From NCBI GenBank assembly GCA_021647585.1, contig JAKIUK010000012.1, forward strand, positions 7,801 to 71,800: a stretch of 64,000 bases of DNA. Direction: 5' to 3'. Every line of letters begins with the position of its first letter. The first letter of the stretch is position 1. The DNA comes from Methylococcaceae bacterium (lineage in GTDB: Bacteria; Pseudomonadota; Gammaproteobacteria; Methylococcales; Methylomonadaceae). Position numbers and translations under genes: made by a program. Positions 1 to 8,237 of the stretch are shown here, in pieces. The notes under the pieces are model-generated. The model worked only from the letters and a program-made list of their open reading frames with translations. It did no database searches and was not told the origin of the DNA.

Positions 1-3000
1 TTCAATTAGTCCTAAATAGGCATTTACCTCACCACACATTTGTAGAGTATCAGTAAATGTTTGTTTTATTTCATCAGTCAAAGCCACCAGATAAGGAAAA
101 TCTTCAATACTTTCAATAAAACTGATTTTTTCAGCTAAACCTTGTGTAAAACCTGCTTTTTTATAACGTTCAATTTGTTCATTATCTATCTCTGCCTTTT
201 TCAAATCCTGCTGAAACAGAGACTGGTATTCTTGTAAATACTGATTAAAACATTCTACTGTCTTTTCAGATGGAACTATCTTTCTTCCATTAATCCATGC
301 CCATCTACAAAAAATGAACAATGTTTTTTCTATTGTGAGCAACACAGCATATTGATGTTCTGAGTTAATTTGATTGTCCAGGTCAAAAATTTGCTGCCTT
401 AATTCATCAGCCTTTAACACTTTATCAAATGTTAAATAACACATACAACTTTGCAGTAGATCCTTTTCATATTCTAGACTTTTATGTATAAATAGGCAGC
501 CCGCCTGATTAATAATTTTATTACTAATACAGGTTGCTTTAATTTCTCTGGCTAAGGGATGAGATATAACATCATCAACATAGTTATCAGTGATTTGTTT
601 TGGAAAATAATCCAGTAAAAAACATGAAAAATATTCATGTTCCAGAAAACCTGATTGCTCCAAAACTTGCTGAGTCAATTGCATTTTACTGGCTGCCATT
701 AATACAGCCAGTTCTGGACGAGTTAAGCTTTGTTTCGGTCGGGAAAATATTGTTTTAGACTGTGGAAAACATTCGACATTTCTATCCAGATAACCGGATG
801 TCTCAAGTTGATCGGCCAACTGTAAATAAGAACTTGTTTGAGTAGTACAGCGCATCTGTTCCATTGATAAACAAAGCGTTTGTTTATAGTTATTTTTCAA
901 TACAAACTGACAGACCTGCGGGGTAAGACTATTAAAAAACTCAAGATAATTAGCAATCTTTTGTTTTTCATACAAATTCATCAGTAAAATTTTCAAATTA
1001 ACTTCATGGTCTGAAATATCAACACCTGCTGAGTTATCAATTGCATCGGTATTGATCCGGCCACCTGATAGACTGTATTCAATGCGAGCTTTCTGAGTAA
1101 AACCAAGATTTGCCCCCTCACCGACTACGCTAGCACGAAGATCATTTGCATCTACCCGTACTGAATCAGTGTTTCTGTCTCCTGCATCCGTATGGTTTTC
1201 TGTACTGGCTTTAACATAAGTTCCAATCCCACCCAGCCATAATAACTCTACCTGCGCTTTAAGCAAATAACGAATTAAACTTTCTCCATCTAGCATTCGG
1301 TATCGTATTCCCAGCCATTTTTTTAAAACTGGAGTAATCAGTATACCCTTAGAGTCACGTCTAAAAACACCACCCCCAGCTGAAATAAGTTGCCGGTTAT
1401 AATCATCCCAGCTGGACCTCGGTAACTCAAACAAGCGTTTGCGTTCTAAAAAGGAACTTTGTAGATTAGCAGGTTCTGGATCAATAAAAATATGTTCCCC
1501 ACTGATAGCCCCCAGTAATTGAGTAACTGGTGATAACAACATACCATTACCAAACACATCGCCATCCATGCTACCAATGCCTATTACACTAAAAGACTGT
1601 TGTTGAATGTCTTTTCCCAGCTCCCGAAAATGCCTTTTTACACTTTCCCATGCGCCGCGGGCTGTGATACCGAGCTCTTTATGGTTAAACCCCTTTGATC
1701 CGCCACTGGCAAAAGCATCCGCCAACCAATATTTGTATTCAGATGCAATTGAATTAGCAAGATCCGAAAACTGTGCAGTCCCTTTATCAGCAGCAACTAC
1801 CAGGTATGGGTCATGACCGTCATAGCTAACGATTCCAGGTAATCGAATTACTTCGTCTAGATAATAATTGTCCGTTAAATCCAATAAACCCTTAATAAAT
1901 TTAATGTAAGCTGTTTTACCCGCAGTTCTAAAACAGGCATCAGCACAATCCTTTTTGACTATAAAACCACCCTTGGCTCCTTTAGGAATAATCAATACAT
2001 TTTTACTCATTTGGGTCTGCATTAAACCTAGAATTTCAGTGCGAAAGTCATCTACACGATCTGACCAGCGAATACCTCCTCTTGAAATTTTTCCACCACG
2101 TAAATGAATACCTTCCATATCAACCGAATGCACATAAATTTCATTAATCGGTCTTGGAGCAGGCATATCGATAACACCTAAACTATTTATTTTAAATGCA
2201 ATAAAATAGTCATCTAAATTTTGTCTAACATGAAAATTACATCGTACAGTAGCATCAATCAGATTAAACAGAGTACGTAAAATACGATCATGATTTATGT
2301 CAGCTACTGTTTCAATTTCTTCAATTAATTTTATACGTAAGGGAAATAGTACCTGTTCTTCTCTCTGCAGACTATCTTCCCACTCTGGGGCAGGTCTAAA
2401 ACGTGTTTCAAAATAGTTAAACAAATACTTTGCGACTTTAGGATTACTGATAAGCGCATTATGAAAACTATCAAGCGTTGCCTTGTCAGCTAATTGTAAA
2501 AAGTAATTACGGTAAGCTCTGAGTACATCAATCTCTTGCCATGAAAGCCCTGTTAAAATCAGCAGACTATTGAGCGAATCATTTTCAACTTTTCCCTTCA
2601 ATACCGCCTGTATCATATCTAACAGAAAGCACCGTAGAATACTAAAAGAAGCACATTGCGATTCAGCTGCCGAAATTGTAAAACTTTTAATAAAAACGCG
2701 TTTACCTTCAACATTCAATGGAAATTGAACTTGATCTATAACACGTAAATTCAAATTCCCAAGTACCGGAAAATACTCATCAAGAAAGCGTTGTTCAAGA
2801 CTGTAAAAATGAAGTCTATAGTGGTTTTTCTCTTTCCCGGGGTTTAACAACCCCACTTGAGCTTGTTTTAAAGTTAGCATCTTTTCAATTGCATAAATAT
2901 CGCTGACAGCATAACGAGGGGGCATTAAACTTTGATAATCAGCTGAAAAAACATGTTGATATTTCTCCCAGATAACTTTTCTTTCCTGTTTGCTGAACAC

Positions 3001-3087
3001 CCGTCTTATCATTTTATGAAAAGTATTCAGCCAGTGATTATCAATATGGCAGAAATTTCCAGAAGCATGTTTCACATCTACCTTCAT
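1..3087 (-). CDS. NAD-specific glutamate dehydrogenase, large type (C-terminus cut by window edge)
   Basis: The minus strand is open from an ATG at 3087 to the left edge, about 1029 codons. The family oxidatively deaminates glutamate to 2-oxoglutarate and ammonia in the cytoplasm. Motifs seen are the substrate segment SRGGIRWSDR, the lysine-rich IPKGAKGGF, YDGHDPYLVVAADKGTA around the catalytic Asp, GSMDGDVFGNGM of the nucleotide-binding domain, and the late LTRPELAVLMA motif at about residue 786. Compared with the roughly 1600-residue GDH-180 class the N-terminus is short, which fits the GDH-115 class; some 100 residues are probably missing past the edge. A good Shine-Dalgarno (AGGAG) lies 6 bases before the ATG. 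It follows the RsbW-like gene after 12 bases, so the three minus-strand genes here look like one operon. The class is known in the family to be allosterically regulated; nothing here shows by what. Confidence 0.9.
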   Translation of the reverse strand, partial: MKVDVKHASGNFCHIDNHWLNTFHKMIRRVFSKQERKVIWEKYQHVFSADYQSLMPPRYAVSDIYAIEKMLTLKQAQVGLLNPGKEKNHYRLHFYSLEQRFLDEYFPVLGNLNLRVIDQVQFPLNVEGKRVFIKSFTISAAESQCASFSILRCFLLDMIQAVLKGKVENDSLNSLLILTGLSWQEIDVLRAYRNYFLQLADKATLDSFHNALISNPKVAKYLFNYFETRFRPAPEWEDSLQREEQVLFPLRIKLIEEIETVADINHDRILRTLFNLIDATVRCNFHVRQNLDDYFIAFKINSLGVIDMPAPRPINEIYVHSVDMEGIHLRGGKISRGGIRWSDRVDDFRTEILGLMQTQMSKNVLIIPKGAKGGFIVKKDCADACFRTAGKTAYIKFIKGLLDLTDNYYLDEVIRLPGIVSYDGHDPYLVVAADKGTAQFSDLANSIASEYKYWLADAFASGGSKGFNHKELGITARGAWESVKRHFRELGKDIQQQSFSVIGIGSMDGDVFGNGMLLSPVTQLLGAISGEHIFIDPEPANLQSSFLERKRLFELPRSSWDDYNRQLISAGGGVFRRDSKGILITPVLKKWLGIRYRMLDGESLIRYLLKAQVELLWLGGIGTYVKASTENHTDAGDRNTDSVRVDANDLRASVVGEGANLGFTQKARIEYSLSGGRINTDAIDNSAGVDISDHEVNLKILLMNLYEKQKIANYLEFFNSLTPQVCQFVLKNNYKQTLCLSMEQMRCTTQTSSYLQLADQLETSGYLDRNVECFPQSKTIFSRPKQSLTRPELAVLMAASKMQLTQQVLEQSGFLEHEYFSCFLLDYFPKQITDNYVDDVISHPLAREIKATCISNKIINQAGCLFIHKSLEYEKDLLQSCMCYLTFDKVLKADELRQQIFDLDNQINSEHQYAVLLTIEKTLFIFCRWAWINGRKIVPSEKTVECFNQYLQEYQSLFQQDLKKAEIDNEQIERYKKAGFTQGLAEKISFIESIEDFPYLVALTDEIKQTFTDTLQMCGEVNAYLGLIE

Positions 3088-3099
3088 GACTACTCCTTG

Positions 3100-3528
3100 C
3101 TAAATAAGTAACTTTCTGATTTCAAGAATATTGCCTTCCTCCTGTTTCGTGTATGTTACTGAGTCCATCAAGGTTTTGATAAAAAACAGCCCCATACCAT
3201 TTTCTTTGGGGTGTTCAAAATCTGGTTTCGGAACAGTTTCAAGATCGAACCCCTGGCCATGGTCATACACACGAATAATTAACTCTTGCTCCTGAATATC
3301 TATATTTATTCTGACCGTGTCTTTTGGGTCATTAGAATTGGAATGTTTTATTGCATTGGTTGTTGCCTCTGTTAATACCAGATTCAAATGATAGGCCAAA
3401 GCGTCCCGGTCACCGGAAAAATCTTCCAGGTCCCTACCTATATGTTCACCAATACTGCCGATCAGATGTAGATACTTTGTTTGAGTAGGAATAATCACAT
3501 CAACTTGAAAGTTAGTCGTAGAATTCAT
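3100..3528 (-). CDS. RsbW/SpoIIAB-like anti-sigma factor ATPase
   Basis: A 142-residue single-domain GHKL ATPase (HATPase_c_2). The N-box with E54 and N58 (EATTNAIKHS), the G1 box DHGQGFD at 89-95 and the G2 region NGMGLFFIKTLMD at 110-122 are all intact, so ATP binding is expected. Family members phosphorylate a partner STAS protein on Ser and release or capture a sigma factor or another output. The STAS partner gene lies 9 bases upstream on the same strand, which supports a partner-switching pair. No PP2C phosphatase or sigma factor gene is present in the window, so the upstream signal and the target are unknown. The glutamate dehydrogenase gene follows directly. Confidence 0.9.
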   Translation of the reverse strand: MNSTTNFQVDVIIPTQTKYLHLIGSIGEHIGRDLEDFSGDRDALAYHLNLVLTEATTNAIKHSNSNDPKDTVRINIDIQEQELIIRVYDHGQGFDLETVPKPDFEHPKENGMGLFFIKTLMDSVTYTKQEEGNILEIRKLLI

Positions 3529-3537
3529 TTTCCCTCC

Positions 3538-3876
3538 TTAACCTTCGTTGTCAAAAACTTCGTTCAGATCAGCATAGATTTCAAATACCCTGTTTAATCG
3601 GGTTAATTCAAACATTGATAACACCTGATTCTGTAAATTGGATAATGATAATTTTCCCGATTTTGCCTCAGCATGTTTTAACCCAGATAACAACGCCCCT
3701 AAGCCCGAACTATCAACAAATCGAACATTTTCCATCTGTACAATTAGATTGACCTGACCTTGCTCAATCATATGCAGAATGAAATCTTTTAGATCTGCCG
3801 AATTATGTGCATCAATCCGTTCATCCTTAACGAAAAGAATATTAAAGCCATTTATTTTTTCTTCAGTTACATTCAT
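3538..3876 (-). CDS. STAS-domain anti-sigma factor antagonist
   Basis: A 112-residue STAS protein. The conserved phosphoacceptor segment VDSSGLGALLSGL has D55-S56-S57-G58; the Ser aligned with the family phosphorylation site is S56 or S57. In its unphosphorylated form the family binds the RsbW-like kinase. It is first in the apparent operon STAS, RsbW-like, glutamate dehydrogenase. Its start is divergent from the epimerase gene, with about 120 bases of shared upstream sequence. Confidence 0.9.
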   Translation of the reverse strand: MNVTEEKINGFNILFVKDERIDAHNSADLKDFILHMIEQGQVNLIVQMENVRFVDSSGLGALLSGLKHAEAKSGKLSLSNLQNQVLSMFELTRLNRVFEIYADLNEVFDNEG

Positions 3877-3997
3877 ATTTTTATTATCCAGAACATCGAA
3901 AAAAAACAGAAAATAATTTGAAATTATCCCTACTTATTTAGTCTACTATTTTTTAGAAAGTTCATTTTTATCTTGATTCTTAGACAGGAGATGACTC

Positions 3998-4891
3998 ATG
4001 AAAATTTTGATTACCGGTGGAACAGGATTTATTGGCAAAAAATTATGCCATTTTTTACTGGATAAAGGACATAAATTAACTGTCTTAAGTCGTACTCCCG
4101 GAAAAGTACCAACGCTGTGTGGAGAATCTGTTCAGGCTATTAATTCTATAGAACAGTTGACAGCATCTGACTCATTTGATGCCATCATAAACCTTGCAGG
4201 CGAAGGTATTGCCGATGCCCGCTGGAGTAAAGCAAGAAAACGAATTTTATTAGATAGCCGAATTAACACAACTAAACAACTTATCCGTTATATAGAAAGA
4301 GCTGAAACTCAACCTGAGGTATTAATTAGTAGTTCAGCTATTGGTTATTATGGCAATCGTGGCGCTAAAAAAGTAAATGAAGAAGCAGTCGGCCATGAAG
4401 AATTTTCACATTATCTTTGTGCAAAATGGGAAGCTACTGCACTTGAAGCAGAACAATGGAATGTACGAGTCTGCATTATCAGAACAGGACTGGTTATTGG
4501 TGATGATGGCGGCTTTCTCAAACGAATGCTGTTGCCTTTTAAAATGGGTTTAGGGGGGCCTATGGGAGATGGGAAACAATGGATTTCATGGATACACCGC
4601 ACTGATTTTATTGCTATCATCGATAAATTGCTGGAATTAAAAGTTTTGCATGGCATTTTTAATGTGACTGCACCTGAACCCGTTACTAACATGGAATTTA
4701 GTCAAACACTGGGGGAAATATTAAACAGACCCACTTTTTTACCTGTCCCGGCTTTAGTGTTAAAAATACTTTTAGGTGAAATGTCAGCTTTATTGTTGGG
4801 CGGTCAACGAGTTATACCCGAACGGATTGAAAAAACAGGGTATGAATTTAAATTCCAAACCTTGGAACATGCCCTAAGGGATGTACTTTAG
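3998..4891 (+). CDS. TIGR01777 (YfcH) family NAD-dependent epimerase-like protein
   Basis: A 297-residue extended SDR protein. The N-terminal nucleotide-binding motif GGTGFIG is at residues 7-13, followed by a typical Rossmann fold, the segment SSSAIGYYGNRG and the C-terminal DUF1731-type region with GGQRVIPERI. It has the usual length of the YfcH family. The ATG at 3998 has an AGGAG Shine-Dalgarno. The substrate of this family is not established. It is a single gene, divergent from the STAS operon. Confidence 0.88.
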   Translation: MKILITGGTGFIGKKLCHFLLDKGHKLTVLSRTPGKVPTLCGESVQAINSIEQLTASDSFDAIINLAGEGIADARWSKARKRILLDSRINTTKQLIRYIERAETQPEVLISSSAIGYYGNRGAKKVNEEAVGHEEFSHYLCAKWEATALEAEQWNVRVCIIRTGLVIGDDGGFLKRMLLPFKMGLGGPMGDGKQWISWIHRTDFIAIIDKLLELKVLHGIFNVTAPEPVTNMEFSQTLGEILNRPTFLPVPALVLKILLGEMSALLLGGQRVIPERIEKTGYEFKFQTLEHALRDVL

Positions 4892-5285
4892 ATAACGCAA
4901 AATAAATTACCTACCCAGATTGTGCCGGGTTTAATCCGTCTTTAACTAACACATGGATGTGTGTAGGTAGAACAATGCATAATCCTAGAAAAATCAGTTG
5001 GATCACGGATTCTAGCACAAGCTCTTGATTCCACAGCACTTAAAAAAATGCCCGCTTAACCTAATGGGTGAAGCTCAGATTTTTTTAAAACACTGTGAAA
5101 CCAGTATCTTGCACTAAAATTCCGCGCCCAACTGATCTTTCTAGGATAATGCCATTTACGGCATGTAGTAGGGTAACGCAGGAGCAATTTCGAGGCGCAA
5201 CAGAGGGAGCATAGCAAGCTATGAGACCGCTGAAGACGGATAAAAAAGACAAACCAGATGGGTAAGTTATTTATTGCGAGTTGCC
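4892..5285. repeat. Palindromic repeat family B, copy 1, interrupted by a MITE
   Basis: The 460 bases between the epimerase and norB contain no convincing ORF. The outer ends are an imperfect inverted repeat: the left side reads CGCAAAATAAATTACC then TACCCAGATTG, and the complement of the right side reads CGCAATAAATAAC then TTACCCA, with ATCCGTCTT on both arms. The same architecture occurs at 7848-8005. The MITE at 4984-5145 lies within the left part and its 5-bp duplication (ATAAT) splits the sequence, so the MITE arrived after the palindromic element. Confidence 0.7.
4984..5145. mobile_element. MITE-like element A, short copy (162 bp)
   Basis: The terminal inverted repeats are 18 bp (4984-5001 and 5128-5145) and differ at one base. 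They read CCTAGAAA then A or G, then ATCAGTTGG. The element is flanked by a perfect 5-bp direct repeat ATAAT at 4979-4983 and 5146-5150, the expected target-site duplication. It has no coding capacity. It shares most of its interior with the longer copy at 29484-29744. Confidence 0.85.
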
Positions 5286-5300
5286 TTAGATGTTATCTTT

Positions 5301-5331
5301 AAAAGGAAGAGATTAAAATCCTCTTCCTTTT
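5301..5331 (-). terminator. Intrinsic terminator after norB
   Basis: An 11-bp perfect stem (AAAAGGAAGAG with CTCTTCCTTTT, loop of 9) lies 25 bases after the norB stop codon. Read on the minus strand it ends in CTTTT, giving a short U-rich tail. It is symmetrical enough to work in both directions. Confidence 0.7.
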
Positions 5332-5355
5332 CTGAATATCCACTTTAAAGCGGAG

Positions 5356-6861
5356 CTACCCTGCTTGAGGAATTACTTCGGCTTTGCGTGTCTCACCTTG
5401 ACCAATAGTCAGTAAATCCCATACCAATAAAGCTAGACCAGCAGCAGTAATGCAACCAAAAAACATCCGCCAGTTCATTGCGCTAATAAAGGAAGGATGC
5501 GATTGCGCAGCAAAATAACCACCCCATGTAGAACCGCCTATTGCACGTTCAATAAATGACTGTTCATACCCTGCAATTAATAGTGCAATAGTCATTCCTA
5601 GCACACCAATATTTAACAGAGCCAGTGCCCATTTCCAACGCCAGGCATTTTGTAAGCCACCTCCCATCCAAACATTACCACGCCAATGTTGAATTGCAAT
5701 ATAGAAAAAAGCAATATTAATCGTAGCATAAGCACCAAAGAAAGCTAAGTGGCCGTGTGAAGCTGACCATTGTGTGCCGTGCGTGTATAAATTTATTTGT
5801 GGTAAAGTGTGCATAAATCCCCATACACCCGCCCCAAAAAAGTTACCAAAAGCATGTGCAATCAACCAGGCCATCGCAGGATGATTCATATTTTTAAATG
5901 AACGCTCACCAGAATCATAGACAGCATGTACAACCATTGCCACTAGAGGAATCGGTTCTAAAGCTGAGAAAAAACCACCAATAGTCAACCAGTATTCAGG
6001 TGTACCTATCCAAAAATAATGATGCCCCAAGCCTAAAATACCGGAACCAAACATTAAGGCTACTTCAATATAGAGCCAGGTTTGCACAATTTTACGTCTG
6101 ACACCTAATATTTTCATTAACGACCAGGCCATAATCACACCGACTAACACTTCCCATGTTGCCTCAACCCAAAGGTGAATAACCCACCACCACCAAAATT
6201 GCTCATGGGTAATATTAGTCATATAAAACATGCCTGCTAAATACAAACCAGCCAACGCCACTAAATCCAGGGTTAATACGCCTGCGATACCTGACCAATG
6301 ACCTTTACTAAAGGTCATTACCACGTTGTAAAAGAATATCAGCATCACTACAACAATACCTATATCAGCCCAACGAGGGGCTTCGATATATTCCCGCCCT
6401 TCATTTATCAACCATAGGGTTGTATCATTACCCGCCCCTGTCTGGATAAACAGATAAACAAGAACCACAACAGTTATTGCTGCAGAAAACAACCAAAAAC
6501 CTAATACACCAAACTTCAGGCCGACAACCTCAGTGCCACTTTCATCTTCTAATAACCAATAAGTACAACCGATAAAACCATAGAGCATCCAGAGTATCAT
6601 GGCATTGATATGCACCATCCGGTTAACACTGAAATCCAGAAATTCATAAAGAAAACCAGGAAAAATAAACTGTGCGGCAGCCAGTAAACCAAATAAAATC
6701 TGGAAGATAAACAATATAACCGCACCCATAAAATATTTTACGGCTAATTTTTGACCACCATTCAAGGTACTATCATCAACTTGTGCCCAGGCTTTAAAAG
6801 TATCCAATTTATCACTCATCGAAGGGCTATTTTCTTTATCTGTATCAACATGTGCACTCAT
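5356..6861 (-). CDS. norB: Nitric oxide reductase large subunit, cytochrome c-dependent
   Basis: A 501-residue integral membrane protein with about 12 hydrophobic segments, the catalytic subunit that reduces 2 NO to N2O in the inner membrane. All metal ligands expected from the Pseudomonas NorB family are present with a constant offset of about 22 residues: H84 and H371 for heme b, H369 for heme b3, H229, H280, H281 and E233 for FeB, plus the conserved E302. The N-terminus is therefore about 22 residues longer than usual and hydrophilic (SAHVDTDKENSP). It follows norC after 2 bases. The conserved Glu inside WVEATWE and the presence of norC identify cNOR rather than the quinol type. Confidence 0.95.
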   Translation of the reverse strand: MSAHVDTDKENSPSMSDKLDTFKAWAQVDDSTLNGGQKLAVKYFMGAVILFIFQILFGLLAAAQFIFPGFLYEFLDFSVNRMVHINAMILWMLYGFIGCTYWLLEDESGTEVVGLKFGVLGFWLFSAAITVVVLVYLFIQTGAGNDTTLWLINEGREYIEAPRWADIGIVVVMLIFFYNVVMTFSKGHWSGIAGVLTLDLVALAGLYLAGMFYMTNITHEQFWWWWVIHLWVEATWEVLVGVIMAWSLMKILGVRRKIVQTWLYIEVALMFGSGILGLGHHYFWIGTPEYWLTIGGFFSALEPIPLVAMVVHAVYDSGERSFKNMNHPAMAWLIAHAFGNFFGAGVWGFMHTLPQINLYTHGTQWSASHGHLAFFGAYATINIAFFYIAIQHWRGNVWMGGGLQNAWRWKWALALLNIGVLGMTIALLIAGYEQSFIERAIGGSTWGGYFAAQSHPSFISAMNWRMFFGCITAAGLALLVWDLLTIGQGETRKAEVIPQAG

Positions 6862-6863
6862 GA

Positions 6864-7463
6864 TTATTCGTCCTCAGCTTCAATGGTTGTAAAATTATAA
6901 GGAAAGCCATTAGTATCAATACTGGACATCCATTTTAAGAAAGCAACAACGCCTTTTGCCTCATCCGCCGTAATACCCAGATTTGGCATTTTTCGATTAG
7001 TACCAAATGTACGTGCATTCTTTTCTGGATCCATCAAAAACTTAAGCATCTGCTGTTCACGTAATTCTGTCGTCAACCATCCCTGGTCTAGCCAGGCTTT
7101 GGTTAAATCAGGCGCATAATACGCACCATTACCTAATAAAGTATGGCAATTCATACAGTTTTTAGCTTGAGTGGTTTTTTTACCTAAAGTAACCAGTTCC
7201 TCAGCTTCTTGTTCACTAAATTTTTGCCCGAATAACAATTCTTCAGCACCAATAATTGGCATAAACTTATTCAATTTTTTATCAAATTGATAATCAATAT
7301 TTTGATTGATGACTGAATACGCGGGAACTCTGTTTCCGCCAGCTGAAGTCTGTTTCAGGGTATCAAACGTTAATACCACAAGAATTAAAAAAGAGCCGGC
7401 TGTGACCCACACCGCTACTTTTTTCCAAAAAGACTCAGAAGCCCATTGAGGTGTTTCACTCAT
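6864..7463 (-). CDS. norC: Nitric oxide reductase cytochrome c subunit
   Basis: A 199-residue membrane-anchored monoheme cytochrome c that feeds electrons to NorB. One N-terminal transmembrane anchor is seen at about residues 14-34. The heme site is C103-M-N-C106-H107, followed by the NorC signature TLLGNGAYYAPDL; M159 in NRKMPNLG is the likely axial ligand. It is longer than the common 150-residue NorC because of extra sequence between the anchor and the heme domain. Its ATG overlaps the end of the upstream small membrane-protein gene by 8 bases, which suggests translational coupling. Confidence 0.95.
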   Translation of the reverse strand: MSETPQWASESFWKKVAVWVTAGSFLILVVLTFDTLKQTSAGGNRVPAYSVINQNIDYQFDKKLNKFMPIIGAEELLFGQKFSEQEAEELVTLGKKTTQAKNCMNCHTLLGNGAYYAPDLTKAWLDQGWLTTELREQQMLKFLMDPEKNARTFGTNRKMPNLGITADEAKGVVAFLKWMSSIDTNGFPYNFTTIEAEDE

Positions 7464-7788
7464 TTTTTTTCTCCAGTGATGTAATTAATTTGGGATCGTC
7501 ATGGGTTTGTTTACACAAATGCCAAATAGCAATGGGAGCAAAAAAATAACCAATGACCATAAGATAGGAAATTATCCGCCAATAACCCATCAAATTGGCT
7601 GCCAGCGTCAATTGATAAACAGAAGCTAGCAATATAAAATAAGATACAAAAGCAGATATTTTAATACTCAGGCGAGAGTTCACTTTAGACCAGGCAAACA
7701 ACAAGGCATAACTTGCGCCCGCCATAATAATTAATGCAGATGAAAAAAAGGTAATAAAGAAGTCTTTTAAGGCTACAGGTTCAAGCAT
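7456..7788 (-). CDS. Small membrane protein of the nor operon, function unknown
   Basis: A 110-residue protein with three predicted transmembrane helices (about 8-30, 42-64 and 70-92) and a charged C-terminal tail ending in KKNE. I recognise no named family or metal motif. It is first in the operon and overlaps norC by 8 bases, so a role in assembly, insertion or regulation of the NO reductase is likely, but this rests on position only. Confidence 0.7.
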   Translation of the reverse strand: MLEPVALKDFFITFFSSALIIMAGASYALLFAWSKVNSRLSIKISAFVSYFILLASVYQLTLAANLMGYWRIISYLMVIGYFFAPIAIWHLCKQTHDDPKLITSLEKKNE

Positions 7789-7847
7789 ATTACTATAATT
7801 TAAGAAATAAAAAAGTTAGGTACAGTCTCTACGGAACGGTAGAGTTA

Positions 7848-8005
7848 GGCAGCTGGCAATAAATAACCTACCCAGATTGCGCAGGATTTTTATTTGTATT
7901 CAAGACGTGGGAACAGGCGCATAGCCAGCTAAGTAACTGTTCCCACAACGCAGAAGACGAATAAAAATACCAGTAAGGTGGGTGGGTTATTTGTTGCTAG
8001 TTGCC
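7848..8005. repeat. Palindromic repeat family B, copy 2
   Basis: About 158 bp with imperfect terminal inverted repeats. The left end reads GGCAGCTGGCAATAAATAAC and the complement of the right end reads GGCAACTAGCAACAAATAAC. The interior holds a second hairpin, GTGGGAACAG with CTGTTCCCAC. It lies upstream of the nor operon and could terminate or process transcripts. Confidence 0.75.
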
Positions 8006-8124
8006 TTACCCCAGTTCAATATACTTCCTTTCACACTAAGTTCATATAAAGCATACCATAGATAGGGTTATTAAATTCCACATTCTATACAATCGTTTGA
8101 AAGCCAATTTATTTCATAGTAATG

Positions 8125-8157
8125 TATACAACTTTGTATATCACTATACAGCTGTAT
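8125..8157. promoter_or_regulatory. Tandem palindromes between nor operon and fapA-like gene
   Basis: Two dyads lie side by side: TATACAACTTTGTATA at 8125-8140 (7-bp arms, 2-bp centre) and ATACAGCTGTAT at 8146-8157 (perfect). A further TGTATA follows at 8163. They are spaced about two helical turns apart. Their position about 340 bases upstream of the first nor gene, with repeat B between, makes a nor operator uncertain. They also lie about 80 bases past the fapA-like stop codon. The binding protein is unknown; the sequence is not an FNR/NnrR-type TTGAT-N4-ATCAA site. Confidence 0.4.
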
Positions 8158-8237
8158 TCTAATGTATAACGATATATCAATTTTCAATTAAAAACAATTA
8201 AAACCTCTAAACTCTATTTGTCAGGCCTGATCCTATA

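Noticed and set aside
8125..8157. FNR/NnrR or NsrR box upstream of nor
   Set aside because: No TTGAT-N4-ATCAA and no NsrR-like dyad; the palindromes seen are of another kind.
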